Part shown: piece by piece, positions 42,868 through 51,981 of the stretch
How positions within the stretch are numbered: the stretch's first letter is position 1
How the letters are laid out: each line of letters opens with the position of its first letter
Source of the DNA: Brucella tritici
GTDB taxonomy: Bacteria; Pseudomonadota; Alphaproteobacteria; Rhizobiales; Rhizobiaceae
Direction of reading: 5' to 3'
NCBI RefSeq assembly: GCF_008932295.1
Contig: NZ_WBWA01000003.1
Location: forward strand, 284,406-348,405
DNA length: 64,000 nt
Program-made: the position numbers and the translations under genes
Notes under the pieces: generated by a model
What the model was told of the DNA's origin: nothing
Databases searched by the model: none
The model's input: only the letters and a program-made list of their open reading frames with translations

Positions 42868-44421
42868 ATGATTGCTTTTATTGCGGAAAATCTCGCGCCG
42901 CTCATGTTTCTGTCGCTGGTGATCGTGCTGTTGCTCGGCTACCCGGTGGCTTTCGCGCTGGCCTTCGTCGGCTTTGCCTTCGGCTTCGTCGGCATCGAAA
43001 TGGGGCTTCTGCCCGTCAATCTGTTCGGAGCGATACCAGACCGTATTTTCGGGCAGATGTCGAACGAGACATTGCTTGCCATTCCATTCTTCACCTTCAT
43101 GGGGTTGATACTGGAACGAAGCGGTATGGCAGAAGAACTGCTCGATACAATCGGGCAGCTTTTCGGCCCTGTACGCGGCGGCTTAGCCTTTGCCGTTATC
43201 GTTGTGGGCGCGCTTCTTGCGGCCACCACCGGTGTGGTTGCGGCTTCGGTGATTTCCATGGGGTTGATTTCGCTCCCGATCATGCTGCGCTACGGTTATG
43301 ATCGCAAAGTGGCGAGCGGCACGATTGCTGCATCGGGCACGCTGGCGCAAATCATTCCGCCAAGCCTTGTTCTGATCGTTCTTGCCGATCAGCTCGGTCG
43401 TTCGGTCGGCGATATGTACAAGGGCGCGCTGGTCCCCGGTCTGCTGCTTGTCGGCTTCTACTGTGCCTTCATCATCGGCATGTCGATTTTCCGGCCTGAT
43501 ACGGTTCCGGCCTTGCCGCCGCAGGCCCGCACGTTGAAGGGCTGGAAACTGGCGCAAAAGGTGGTGATTTCGCTCGTCCCGCCGCTTGTGTTGATCTTCC
43601 TTGTTCTCGGAACGATCTTCATCGGCGTTGCAACGCCGACGGAAGGCGGTGCGATGGGCGCGGTCGGCGCTCTGCTTCTTGCCATCATCAACCGCCGCCT
43701 CAATATGCCGATGCTGAAATCAGCGCTTTACGCTACAGCGAAATTGTCGTCCTTCGTCATCTTCATTCTTCTCGGCGCCCGCGTGTTTTCGCTCACCTTC
43801 TATGGCGTCAACGGTCACGTCTGGGTCGAGCACCTGATGACGTCCATTCCCGGCGGTGAAGTCGGTTTTCTGATCGTCGCCAATCTTCTGGTGTTCTTTC
43901 TGGCCTTCTTCCTCGATTATTTCGAGCTGGCCTTCATCATCATCCCGCTTCTGGCGCCGGTGGCCGACAGTCTTGGCATTGATCTGGTCTGGTTCGGCGT
44001 CATGCTGGCGGTCAACATGCAGACATCGTTCATGCATCCGCCATTTGGCTTCTCGCTGTTTTATCTGCGTTCGGTTGCTCCGTCCCGACCCTATAAGGAC
44101 AAAGTGACTGGCGCGACCATCCAGCCGGTAACGTCCGGGCAGATCTACATGGGTTCGATTCCGTTCCTGATAATCCAGCTCGTCATGGTCGGCATCATCA
44201 TCACCTTCCCGGGGATAGTCACCCACTACAAGAGCGGTCATCCGCAGGCCGACCCGGCATCGATCCAGATCAATGTGCCGATGCCTGATGCGGGCGGTGG
44301 AAATCCGTTTGGTGCAGCACCCGCACCGTTCGGAGCGCCTTCTCCGTCAACTGAGCCTCTGCCTGCACCTTCCTTCGGTTCACCGCAACCGAGCTTCGGA
44401 CAGGACAAGGATCAAAAGTAA
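42868..44421 (+). CDS. dctM: TRAP transporter large permease (DctM) with proline-rich tail
   Basis: A 517-residue permease with about 12-13 helices, Na+-driven. It shows the family motifs LLGYPVAFALAFVGFAFG, PFFTFMGLILERSGMAEELLDTIGQLFGPVRGGLAFAVIVVGALLAATTGVVAASVISMGLISLPIMLRYGYD, GTIAASGTLAQIIPPSLVLIVL, and VGVATPTEGGAMGAVGALLL-type segments. The final 60 residues or so after ITFPGIVTHYKSGH are a Pro/Ala/Ser-rich tail (PFGAAPAPFGAPSPS) not usual in DctM. Eleven bases after dctQ. Substrate is set by the binding protein. Confidence 0.93.
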   Translation: MIAFIAENLAPLMFLSLVIVLLLGYPVAFALAFVGFAFGFVGIEMGLLPVNLFGAIPDRIFGQMSNETLLAIPFFTFMGLILERSGMAEELLDTIGQLFGPVRGGLAFAVIVVGALLAATTGVVAASVISMGLISLPIMLRYGYDRKVASGTIAASGTLAQIIPPSLVLIVLADQLGRSVGDMYKGALVPGLLLVGFYCAFIIGMSIFRPDTVPALPPQARTLKGWKLAQKVVISLVPPLVLIFLVLGTIFIGVATPTEGGAMGAVGALLLAIINRRLNMPMLKSALYATAKLSSFVIFILLGARVFSLTFYGVNGHVWVEHLMTSIPGGEVGFLIVANLLVFFLAFFLDYFELAFIIIPLLAPVADSLGIDLVWFGVMLAVNMQTSFMHPPFGFSLFYLRSVAPSRPYKDKVTGATIQPVTSGQIYMGSIPFLIIQLVMVGIIITFPGIVTHYKSGHPQADPASIQINVPMPDAGGGNPFGAAPAPFGAPSPSTEPLPAPSFGSPQPSFGQDKDQK

Positions 44422-44495
44422 AAACCTGCGCAATGAGGGGAAAACGAGCATTGCGCAGGTCCTGATAAAACCAAAACAATCTTAGGAGGAGACAC

Positions 44496-45614
44496 ATGAA
44501 ACAGGATTTGAGCCGTCGCACATTTCTGACAAAAGGTGCCGCAATCGGTGCAGCTGCCGCAACGAGTGGAGCGGCACTCGCAACGCCGGCAATCGCCCAG
44601 GAATTGCCGACGCTGCGCTGGCGTCTGACCTCGGGCTTCCCGAACAATCTGGATACCATCTATGGCGGCGCGGTCTTCATGGCCAACGCCGTGTCAAAGA
44701 TGACTGAAGGCAAATTCCAGATACAGGTGTTCCAGGCCGGTGAAATCGTGCCCGGTCCACAGGCCATCGATGCGGTGCAGGCCAACACGGTCGAAATGGC
44801 GCATACATGCGGCTATTACTTCACCGGCAAGAACCCGGCCTTCGCCATCGGTACGGCCATTCCCTTCGGCATGAACACCCGTCTGCAGAACGCTTGGCTC
44901 TATCACGGCGGCGGCAATGAGCTTTATAATGCGTTCCTCGCCGATTACGGTGTGGTCGGCATTGTCGGCGGCAATACGGCAGCCCAGATGGGTGGCTGGT
45001 ATCGCAAGGAAATCAAAAGCCTTGAGGACTTGAAGGGCTTGAAGATGCGCATTGCGGGCGTGGCTGGCGAGGTCATGTCGCGTCTCGGCGTCGTTCCACA
45101 ACAACTTCCCGGTGGTGACATCTATCCGTCGCTGGAGCGTGGCACGATCGATGCGGCCGAATGGGTTGGCCCTTACGATGACGAGAAGCTCGGCTTCTAC
45201 CAGATCGCGCCATATTATTATTATCCGGCCTTCTGGGAAGGCGGCGCCTCGGTGCACTTCTTCATCAACAAGCAGCAATATGAAAGCCTGCCGGAAGCCT
45301 ACAAGGTAGCGCTCAACACGGCTGCTGAAGCCGCGACCCAGAACATGATCGCGCTTTACGACGTCAAAAATACCGCTGCGATTCGTTCTCTTGTGTCGAA
45401 AGGGGTCAAGTTGCAGCCCTTGCCGCGAGACGTTCTGGATGCTGCTTACAAGGTCGCCTTCGAACTCTATGCGGAATACAACGAGAAAAATCCTGCCTGG
45501 GCGAAAATTTATCCGAGCTGGAAAAAGTTCCGTGATGAGGGCTTCGAATGGTTCCGTGTCGCGGAATACACCTATGACAGCTATGTCTATGCGCAGCAGG
45601 CGGCAGGAAAATAG
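44496..45614 (+). CDS. takP: TRAP transporter periplasmic binding protein, 2-oxoacid (TakP-like)
   Basis: A 372-residue periplasmic receptor. The N-terminus SRRTFLTKGAAIGAAAATSGAALATPAIA is a Tat-type signal (twin Arg). The mature protein resembles Rhodobacter TakP, which binds 2-oxoacids such as pyruvate with Na+: RLTSGFPNNLDTIYGGA, GEIVPGPQAIDAV, HTCGYYFTGK, GGNTAAQMGGWYRKEI, GGDIYPSLERGTIDAAEWVGPYDDEKLGFYQIAPYYYYPAFWEGG. The call of 2-oxoacid or monocarboxylate ligand rests on this likeness. ATG 44496 follows AGGAGGAGAC; 74 bases after dctM, with the repeat and terminator downstream. Confidence 0.92.
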   Translation: MKQDLSRRTFLTKGAAIGAAAATSGAALATPAIAQELPTLRWRLTSGFPNNLDTIYGGAVFMANAVSKMTEGKFQIQVFQAGEIVPGPQAIDAVQANTVEMAHTCGYYFTGKNPAFAIGTAIPFGMNTRLQNAWLYHGGGNELYNAFLADYGVVGIVGGNTAAQMGGWYRKEIKSLEDLKGLKMRIAGVAGEVMSRLGVVPQQLPGGDIYPSLERGTIDAAEWVGPYDDEKLGFYQIAPYYYYPAFWEGGASVHFFINKQQYESLPEAYKVALNTAAEAATQNMIALYDVKNTAAIRSLVSKGVKLQPLPRDVLDAAYKVAFELYAEYNEKNPAWAKIYPSWKKFRDEGFEWFRVAEYTYDSYVYAQQAAGK

Positions 45615-45630
45615 GCCTGCGGGCAGACGT

Positions 45631-45734
45631 AGAGCACGGCTCCCAAAAGGGCGAACCGGTTTTGGGATAAAGGCGTGCGCAAAAACAAGGGGATAGAGCA
45701 TTTCCAACGGTTCAGATGGAATGGAATGCTCTAG
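45631..45734. repeat. Dispersed repeat with AGAGCATTTCCA hairpin
   Basis: Two parts: GCGAACCGGTTTTGGG...GCGCAAAAACAA (45652-45688), and an inverted repeat AGAGCATTTCCA (45695-45706) with TGGAATGCTCT (45722-45732). It shares AGAGCATTTCCA with the repeat at 1188. Located just after takP. Confidence 0.55.
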
Positions 45735-45750
45735 CGACTATGTGCTTGTT

Positions 45751-45778
45751 AAACGGGGCCTGTGGCCCCGTTTTCGCT
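45751..45778 (+). terminator. Intrinsic terminator after the TRAP operon
   Basis: AACGGGGCC (45752-45760), loop TGT, GGCCCCGTT (45764-45772), then TTCGCTTTT. Confidence 0.85.
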
Positions 45779-46018
45779 TTTGCGTATATAAGAAAATGGA
45801 TTTTTCCCTTTATAAAATTTCTAGTACAAATATACTTGAAATATTTATTTATTTATATTTTATAAGATATTTGTTGCTATAAAGTAAAGTTGTTTATAAA
45901 TAGTGTTATAATTGAAACATAATTGAGTTCAACTTGGATTTGTTGTCAAAATTGGAATTGATGTATTTGTTGAATTTATTCTATCAGGCCTCGTCTGAAA
46001 ATTTCTGGAGGCAATAAG
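45779..46018. promoter_or_regulatory. AT-rich promoter region of the porin gene
   Basis: About 240 bases of very AT-rich DNA (such as AATATTTATTTATTTATATT) in a GC-rich genome, between the TRAP terminator and the porin. Contains several TATAAT-like boxes. AT-rich upstream DNA suits silencing by a MucR/H-NS-like regulator, which is inference. No coding region seen. Confidence 0.5.
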
Positions 46019-47158
46019 ATGAAACTCAAGAGCTTGCTGTTCGGTTCGGCTGCAGCACTGGTTGCAACCACTGGAGCATATGCTGCGGACACCGTTGTGG
46101 CGCCGGAACCTGAATCTGTTGAATATGTTCGCGTTTGCGACGCTTATGGTGCAGGTTATTTCTATATTCCTGGTACGGAAACCTGCCTGCGCGTATCCGG
46201 CTATGTCCGTTACGACGCCTCTGGCGGTGACAATATCTACGGTCGTGGCTTTGTTGATCGTAACGGCAGCGTCGATACGCGCCGCAATTCCTGGGACAAT
46301 AAGGCCCGCTTTACGCTGCGCCTCTCTACCGCTTCGGAAACCGAACTCGGTACTCTGAAGACCTTTGCCGAAACCCGTTACGATTGGGGCAATGGGGTTG
46401 AGGGTGCCTCCGGTTCGCTGCGCTTTGCCTATATCCAGCTTGGCGGCCTGCGCGTGGGTCTCGATGAGTCTGCCTTTGTTACCTTTCCGGGCTATCTCGG
46501 TGATGTCATCAACGACGACGTAATCCTCGCTGGCGGCTATCGCACGGGCCTGATCAGCTACACCTTCACCGGTGGCAATGGCTTCTCCGCCATACTGTCG
46601 CTCGAACAGGGCAACAATGACGATACGGATAGCAAGTACGGCTATGATGGTGTCATCAAGGATTACACGCCGCATGTTGTCGGCGGTCTGAAGTATGAAG
46701 GCGGTTGGGGCAAGATCGCAGGCGTTGCAGCCTATGACGCTCGCAACGAGGAATGGGCCGGTAAGGTTCGCGCCGACGTGAACATTACGGACCGCTTCTC
46801 CGTCTGGGCCATGGGCGGTTACAAGTCCAACAAGGACCAGTACATCAACGCCACCAACGGCAATGGCGACGTGATTGGCCCGGTTCGCGCGATCAACAGC
46901 TTCTACGGCACCTGGGGTGGCGATTGGGCTGTCTGGGGCGGCGCAGCATTCAAGGCTACCGACAAAGCCGTCATCAATGCGCAGGTTGCCTATGATGGCA
47001 CCAGCACATTCGCAGCTACTGCCAACGTAGCCTACCAATTGGTTCCAGGCTTCACGGTAACGCCGGAAGTCTCTTATACCAAGTGGAGCGACAGCAAGTC
47101 CTACCTCAACGGTAAGGATGCCGTTCAGGGCATGATCCGTTTCCAGCGCTCGTTCTAA
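46019..47158 (+). CDS. Outer membrane porin (Omp2a/2b-like)
   Basis: A 379-residue trimeric porin of the Rhizobiales (Porin_2) family. Residues 1-22 are a signal peptide ([24 protein letters not shown]). The mature protein opens [47 protein letters not shown], with the Cys pair typical of Brucella Omp2a/b, and alternates amphipathic beta strands to the final aromatic residue (RFQRSF). It provides general solute passage. ATG 46019 follows CTGGAGGCAATAAG. It has AT-rich DNA on both sides, which suggests horizontal or silencer-regulated origin. Confidence 0.93.
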   Translation: MKLKSLLFGSAAALVATTGAYAADTVVAPEPESVEYVRVCDAYGAGYFYIPGTETCLRVSGYVRYDASGGDNIYGRGFVDRNGSVDTRRNSWDNKARFTLRLSTASETELGTLKTFAETRYDWGNGVEGASGSLRFAYIQLGGLRVGLDESAFVTFPGYLGDVINDDVILAGGYRTGLISYTFTGGNGFSAILSLEQGNNDDTDSKYGYDGVIKDYTPHVVGGLKYEGGWGKIAGVAAYDARNEEWAGKVRADVNITDRFSVWAMGGYKSNKDQYINATNGNGDVIGPVRAINSFYGTWGGDWAVWGGAAFKATDKAVINAQVAYDGTSTFAATANVAYQLVPGFTVTPEVSYTKWSDSKSYLNGKDAVQGMIRFQRSF

Positions 47159-47165
47159 TGCTTTT

Positions 47166-47191
47166 CCGGGAGGCCAGTTCCGGCCTCCCGG
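47166..47191 (+). terminator. Hairpin after the porin gene
   Basis: Perfect 10-bp stem CCGGGAGGCC (47166-47175) with GGCCTCCCGG (47182-47191); not followed by a clear T-run, so termination may be weak. Confidence 0.55.
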
Positions 47192-47339
47192 TCCTGTATG
47201 AGAAGCAAATCGGCTATTCATCCCGGTGTAATTGTTGATAATTAAACCTAAGTTTTATTATTCTGATTTTATATTAACTTCAGCATTATTATGAAGCATA
47301 AAATGCAGTATGATTTACCCAATATTGATATAACAAAAT

Positions 47340-47469
47340 TGTAATTTGAAATTTTGTTTGCCTGTACTATCTTCAAAGAACCATTCGATAGCGTAGAAGG
47401 ACTGCGCTGTTTAAAAATCTGATCTCCAGTCGGAAGAATGGTACGGCGAGCTTCGGCTCGCCGTTTTTA
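47340..47469 (+). ncRNA. Candidate sRNA between porin and allE
   Basis: A gene-free stretch ends in a strong intrinsic terminator (ACGGCGAG-CTTCGG-CTCGCCGT, 47443-47464, with a TTCG tetraloop, then TTTTTAT) 285 bases after the porin stop, with another hairpin directly after the porin. The AT-rich 47210-47400 region holds no reading frame. The orphan terminator suggests a short RNA or a long porin 3' UTR. The start is a guess. Confidence 0.35.
47443..47469 (+). terminator. Strong intrinsic terminator with TTCG loop
   Basis: Eight-bp stem 47443-47450 with 47457-47464, loop CTTCGG, followed by TTTTTAT. Confidence 0.85.
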
Positions 47470-47485
47470 TTTGTGTTCCGACCAT

Positions 47486-47516
47486 AAAAAAGGCCGGAAC
47501 GAGTCCGGCCTTTGGT
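47486..47516 (-). terminator. Intrinsic terminator for the allE unit
   Basis: Stem AAAGGCCGGA (47489-47498), loop ACGAG, TCCGGCCTTT (47504-47513), with the A-tract on the upstream side acting as a U-run for minus-strand transcripts. Confidence 0.8.
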
Positions 47517-47531
47517 TGAGATGCCATTCGA

Positions 47532-48368
47532 CTATCGCGAAAGCTTCATATGACGGTTCACGTCCTTGTAGAGCAGATAGCGGAACTTGCCGGGACCGCC
47601 CGCGTAGCAGGCCTGCGGGCAGAAGGCGCGCAGCCACATGAAGTCACCCGCTTCCACTTCCACCCAGTCCTGATTGAGCCGGTAAACCGCCTTGCCTTCC
47701 AGCACATAAAGCCCGTGTTCCATGACGTGGGTTTCCGCAAATGGAATGACGCCACCGGGCTCCAGGGTCACGATGGTGACATGCATGTCGTGACGCAGAT
47801 CGTTCGGATCGACAAAACGGGTCGTCGCCCAGGCGCCGTTGGTGTCCGGCATTGGGTTGGGCGCGATATCCTTTTCGTTGAGGAATAACGGTTCCGGAAC
47901 GTCGAGGCCGTCGACATATTCATAAGCCTTGCGCACCCAATGGAAACGGGCCGTCGCCGCGCCGTTGTTGCGGAGTGTCCAGCCGCTCTTCGGCGGCAGA
48001 TAAGCATAGCCGCCTTCGGTCAGCGTGTGCGTCTTGCCGGCGACGGTAACGGCGATTTCGCCTTCAACCACGAACAGCACGCCTTCTGCGCTTTCATCCA
48101 GTTCGGCACGGTCGCTACCGCCGCCCGGCTGCACTTCCATGATGTATTGCGAGAAAGTCTCGGCAAAGCCGGAGAGGGGACGCGCAATCACCCAAAGTCG
48201 CGTCTTGTCCCAGAAGGGCAGGAAGCTTGTCACGATATCGCTGAACGTGCCCTTGGGTATCACCGCATAGGCTTCGGTGAACATGGCGCGATCAGTGAGA
48301 AGCTGGGTCTGCGGCGGCAATCCGCCTGTCGGTGCATAATAGCTGCGATTGTTCTTGTCGTTGCCCAT
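47532..48368 (-). CDS. allE: (S)-ureidoglycine aminohydrolase
   Basis: Bicupin enzyme that hydrolyses ureidoglycine to (S)-ureidoglycolate in allantoin breakdown. The 278-residue protein has two cupin domains: DRAELDESAEGVLFVVEGEIAVTV (about 88-110) and LEPGGVIPFAETHVMEHGLYVLEGKAVYRLNQDWVEVEAGDFMWLRAFCPQACYAGG, the second with the metal ligands Glu, His and His. ATG 48366-48368 follows AAGGA. It is 45 bases downstream of the PuuE-UraD fusion gene and on the same strand, so they form a unit. Confidence 0.93.
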   Translation of the reverse strand: MGNDKNNRSYYAPTGGLPPQTQLLTDRAMFTEAYAVIPKGTFSDIVTSFLPFWDKTRLWVIARPLSGFAETFSQYIMEVQPGGGSDRAELDESAEGVLFVVEGEIAVTVAGKTHTLTEGGYAYLPPKSGWTLRNNGAATARFHWVRKAYEYVDGLDVPEPLFLNEKDIAPNPMPDTNGAWATTRFVDPNDLRHDMHVTIVTLEPGGVIPFAETHVMEHGLYVLEGKAVYRLNQDWVEVEAGDFMWLRAFCPQACYAGGPGKFRYLLYKDVNRHMKLSR

Positions 48369-48413
48369 ATGGGGAATTCCTTATGTGAGAAGCCGACCTT
48401 CCAGGCGGCAGGA

Positions 48414-49841
48414 TCAGTAGAGCGCTTCCGGCAGAATATCCTTGAGGCGCAGGAGGGCGATGCGCTCCACCTGAGCGCAGGCCGTTTCAAATTCCGTGTC
48501 GCGGTCGTTGGAAACCCGGCGCTGGAAAGCGTCGAGGATTTCCTTCTTGTTGCGACCCTTCACGGCGATGATGAACGGAAAGCCGAACTTTGCGGTATAG
48601 GCATCATTCAGTTCGGTGAACGTCTGTTTTTCTGCATCTGTCAGCGCATCGAGCCCGGCACCGGCCTGTTCGGCGGTCGATTCTGCCGTAAGCCGCTTGG
48701 CCTGCGCAAGCTTGCCAGCAAGATCCGGATGCGCCTTCAAAACCGCCAGCCGTTCATCCGCCGAGGCCGCGCGAAATGCCTTCGTCATCGCGGAAGCAAG
48801 GCCGGATGCGGTATTCTCTTCCAGGCTGAAACCGGCATCATATGCGCGCTCGGCGATCCATGGCGAGTGCTCGAAAATGCCGCCATAACGCGCGACGAAT
48901 TCATCCTTGCCGGCTTTAGAAGGCATGACATCGGCAGCGAGCGGCTTATAGTTTTCATGCCAATGGCGGGCAATGTCGATACGCTTGGCGACCCAGACCT
49001 TTTCATGGCTTTGCACATAGTCGAGGAACCGTTCGAGCGCGGCCACGCGACCGGGACGACCGACAAGGCGGCAATGCAGGCCGATGGACATCATTTTCGG
49101 CGAACCTTCTGCACCTTCACGGTAGAGCACGTCGAAGGTGTCCTTCAGGTAGGTGTAGAACTGGTCGCCGGAATTGAAGCCCTGCGGGGTTGCAAAGCGC
49201 ATGTCGTTTGCATCCAGCGTATAGGGCACGATCAGGTGTGGTCCCTTCGGACCTTCCACCCAGTAGGGCAGCTCGTCGGCATAGGAGTCGGCGGAATAGA
49301 GAAAACCGCCTTCTTCCATCACCAGTTTCAGCGTGTTGTCGGAAGGCTTGCCCTGATAGATGCCGAGCGGGCGCGAGCCGGTGATTTCCGTGTGCAGACG
49401 GACCGCGTCGCGGATGTGCTCGCGTTCGATCTCTTCGGGAACGTCCTTATATTCCCACCAGCGCAATCCGTGGCTGGCGATTTCCCAGTCGGCCTCCTTC
49501 ATGGCTGCAACGGCTTCCGGGTTGCGCGCCATGGCGAGCGTCACGCCATAGACGGTGACGGGCATGTTGCGGCGGGTGAAGGCGCGCCACAACCGCCAGA
49601 AGCCGGAGCGTGCGCCATATTCATAGATGGATTCCATATTGAGGTTGCGCTGGCCCTTCCAGGGCTGCGCGCCGACAATCTCGGAAAGGAGACATTCGGA
49701 GGACGGATCACCGTCGAGAATGCAGCATTCGCCGCCTTCCTCATAATTGACGACGAACTGAACAGCGATATTGGCTCCGCCCGGCCAGCGCGGATCTGGT
49801 GTGTTGCGTCCATAGCCGACGAGATTGCGCGGATATTTCAT
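48414..49841 (-). CDS. Fusion of allantoinase (PuuE) and OHCU decarboxylase (UraD)
   Basis: A 475-residue fusion. The N-terminal 300 residues are PuuE, a polysaccharide-deacetylase-fold allantoinase (MKYPRNLVGYGRNTPDPRWPGGANIAVQFVVNYEEGGE, EIASHGLRWWEY, GIYQGKPSDNT). The last 165 residues are UraD (SKAGKDEFVARYGGIFEHSPWIAERAYDAG, AHPDLAGKL, FTELNDAYTAKFGFPFIIAVKGRNKKEIL), which converts 2-oxo-4-hydroxy-4-carboxy-5-ureidoimidazoline to (S)-allantoin. The two carry out consecutive steps, OHCU to allantoin to allantoate. Start chosen at ATG 49839-49841 after GAGGGAAG; the codons back to 49877 lack a ribosome site. Confidence 0.93.
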   Translation of the reverse strand: MKYPRNLVGYGRNTPDPRWPGGANIAVQFVVNYEEGGECCILDGDPSSECLLSEIVGAQPWKGQRNLNMESIYEYGARSGFWRLWRAFTRRNMPVTVYGVTLAMARNPEAVAAMKEADWEIASHGLRWWEYKDVPEEIEREHIRDAVRLHTEITGSRPLGIYQGKPSDNTLKLVMEEGGFLYSADSYADELPYWVEGPKGPHLIVPYTLDANDMRFATPQGFNSGDQFYTYLKDTFDVLYREGAEGSPKMMSIGLHCRLVGRPGRVAALERFLDYVQSHEKVWVAKRIDIARHWHENYKPLAADVMPSKAGKDEFVARYGGIFEHSPWIAERAYDAGFSLEENTASGLASAMTKAFRAASADERLAVLKAHPDLAGKLAQAKRLTAESTAEQAGAGLDALTDAEKQTFTELNDAYTAKFGFPFIIAVKGRNKKEILDAFQRRVSNDRDTEFETACAQVERIALLRLKDILPEALY

Positions 49842-49907
49842 TGCGGGTCTTCCCTCGTTTTCGTTCGTTTTATCCATGATAATAAAGATTTATCGCTATT
49901 ATTCCCC

Positions 49908-49921
49908 TTCAAAAATTTGAA
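49908..49921. promoter_or_regulatory. Palindrome in the uraH/PuuE-UraD gap
   Basis: TTCAAA-AA-TTTGAA, near a broken inverted repeat ATAATA (49879-49884) / TATTAT (49897-49902). The 268-bp divergent gap has no gene and is the likely control region of both purine units. Confidence 0.4.
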
Positions 49922-50109
49922 AGACATCCAACGATAACCATCTTTCACAATGAGAAGGATCGAGAAATACTGAATGCTGGGAACATGGTGTGGTTTGCGG
50001 CCCCCACAGCCGATGGCGACGTTGGGCTCAAATAAACCACCGGAAATCAAAAGCTTGTAACATTTTCCAATCTATTTGATGAGAGAATCAGCAAGCTGCA
50101 GGAGTGTAA

Positions 50110-50475
50110 ATGGGTCAGGAAAATAGCGGTAATGGCCGGTTGACGACGCATGTCCTCGACACGGTAAGCGGCAAACCGGCTGCAAATCTGCGCATCGAAT
50201 TGCGCCGCGTCGAGAATCAGCAGGCCGAACCGATCCGGGAAATTCGCACCAATGACGATGGCCGCTGCAATGAACCGCTGCTGTCGGGCGAGAATTTGCG
50301 AGCCGGTTCCTACGAGCTTCTGTTCCATGTCGGCGAATATTTTGGCAAGACAGATGATGTCGTACCGTTCCTCGATGTTGTTCCTCTGCGCTTTGGCATT
50401 TCCGATGAAAAAGCGCATTATCATGTACCGCTTCTCGTTTCGCCGTTTTCCTATTCCACCTATCGCGGGAGCTAA
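50110..50475 (+). CDS. uraH: 5-hydroxyisourate hydrolase
   Basis: Transthyretin-like enzyme that hydrolyses 5-hydroxyisourate to OHCU after urate oxidation. The 121-residue length is normal. Family marks: [24 protein letters not shown] (catalytic His and Arg), TNDDGRC, and the C-terminal [19 protein letters not shown] signature with the YRGS end. ATG 50110 follows AGGAGTGTAA. Five bases separate the stop from the xdhA start, so it leads the uraH-xdhABC operon. Confidence 0.96.
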   Translation: MGQENSGNGRLTTHVLDTVSGKPAANLRIELRRVENQQAEPIREIRTNDDGRCNEPLLSGENLRAGSYELLFHVGEYFGKTDDVVPFLDVVPLRFGISDEKAHYHVPLLVSPFSYSTYRGS

Positions 50476-50480
50476 GCGCC

Positions 50481-51971
50481 ATGAACCAGTCTGTGCACCC
50501 GTCTGTGCGACACACGATCCGCTTTCTTCTGAACGGTGAAAAGGTTGAACTCGACCGCGTTTCCCCGACCGAAACGTTGCTCGATTATCTGCGGCTGTCC
50601 GCCAAGCTGCGCGGCACCAAGGAAGGTTGCGGCGAAGGCGATTGCGGCGCGTGCACGGTGCTGGTCGGCAAGATTTCCGACGGCAAGCTCGTTTACGAAA
50701 GCGTCAATGCCTGCATCCGCTTCATGGGTTCGCTGGATGGCTGCCATGTCGTGACGATCGAGCATCTGCGCGGCGCCGATGGCGATCTGCATCCGGTGCA
50801 GAAGGCAATGATCGAGTTTCATGGCTCGCAATGCGGCTTCTGCACGCCGGGCTTCGTCATGTCGCTCTACGCTTTGTGGATGCGCGAACCGAAGCCCGCC
50901 GATGCACAGATTGAAAAGGCATTGCAGGGCAATCTTTGCCGTTGCACGGGCTATGAGGCGATCATGCGCGCTGCCCGCATCATTTCCGACTACGGTACGG
51001 TCATGGAAGACCCGCTTGCTGCTGAGCGCGCCCATGTTCTCGAACATCTGACGGCCATGCGCGATGGCGTTCGGGTGGAAGTGGGTGAAGGCAAGGACCG
51101 GTTGATTGTGCCCGGTGATCTCGATGATTTCGCCACCATCCTGGCGGCAGAGCCGAAGGCGACCATCGTTGCCGGTTCTACCGATGTGGGCTTGTGGGTC
51201 ACCAAGATGATGCGTGACATTTCCCCGGTGGTCTTCATCGGTCATCTGGAGGAACTGCGCTCCATCCGTGAGGAAAACGGTGTCGTTAGCATCGGCGCAG
51301 GTGTCACCTACACGGAAGCATTCGGATTTCTTGCCAAGCGCATTCCGCAGCTCGGCCAGCTCATCAACCGCATTGGCGGCGAGCAGGTGCGCAATATGGG
51401 AACCATCGGCGGCAATATCGCCAATGGTTCGCCGATTGGCGACACGCCACCGCCACTGATCGCGCTCAATGCAAAGCTGACGCTGCGCAATGGGGCGGAG
51501 CGCCGCACCATACCGCTGGAAGAGTTCTTCATCGCTTATGGCAAGCAGGATCGCCAGCCCGGCGAATTCGTCGAAGCCGTGCATGTGCCGGTTCCAGCTG
51601 AAGGAAGCCATTTTGCCATTTACAAAGTGTCGAAGCGTTACGAGGAAGACATTACCGCGACGCTTGGCGCTTTCCATCTGACGCTTGATGCGGCAGGCAA
51701 TGTGGAGACGGTTCGCATCGCCTATGGCGGCATGGCCGCAACGCCGAAGCGCGCCAGCGCGGTGGAAGCCGCACTGACGGCCAAGCCTTGGACAGAGGCC
51801 ACGGTTGAAGCGGCATTGGAAGCCTATGCACAAGACTATACGCCCTTGAGCGATATGCGCGCGACAGCGGATTACCGGTTGCTCGCGGCGCGCAATCTGT
51901 TGCGGCGTTTCTTCGCCGAAACGGAAGGCAGTTACACGCCGCTGCGCGCGGCTGAAATCGCGGCGGCGTGA
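50481..51971 (+). CDS. xdhA: Xanthine dehydrogenase, small (Fe-S/FAD) subunit
   Basis: A 496-residue subunit with two [2Fe-2S] domains (GCGEGDCGACTV, then CGFCTPGFVMSLYAL and CRCTGYEAIM) and an FAD-binding domain from about 190 (TIVAGSTDVGLWVTKMM, TIGGNIANGSPIGDTPPPLIALNAKLTL) with a C-terminal CO-dehydrogenase-flavoprotein-like domain. It passes electrons from XdhB to NAD+ during hypoxanthine/xanthine oxidation to urate. ATG 50481 follows GGGAG. Ten bases before xdhB. Confidence 0.96.
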   Translation: MNQSVHPSVRHTIRFLLNGEKVELDRVSPTETLLDYLRLSAKLRGTKEGCGEGDCGACTVLVGKISDGKLVYESVNACIRFMGSLDGCHVVTIEHLRGADGDLHPVQKAMIEFHGSQCGFCTPGFVMSLYALWMREPKPADAQIEKALQGNLCRCTGYEAIMRAARIISDYGTVMEDPLAAERAHVLEHLTAMRDGVRVEVGEGKDRLIVPGDLDDFATILAAEPKATIVAGSTDVGLWVTKMMRDISPVVFIGHLEELRSIREENGVVSIGAGVTYTEAFGFLAKRIPQLGQLINRIGGEQVRNMGTIGGNIANGSPIGDTPPPLIALNAKLTLRNGAERRTIPLEEFFIAYGKQDRQPGEFVEAVHVPVPAEGSHFAIYKVSKRYEEDITATLGAFHLTLDAAGNVETVRIAYGGMAATPKRASAVEAALTAKPWTEATVEAALEAYAQDYTPLSDMRATADYRLLAARNLLRRFFAETEGSYTPLRAAEIAAA

Positions 51972-51981
51972 GGAGGCAATC

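Noticed and set aside
47940..49937. 665-codon plus-strand frame opposite allE and puuE-uraD
   Set aside because: Antisense shadow; the minus strand carries complete, well-known enzymes.
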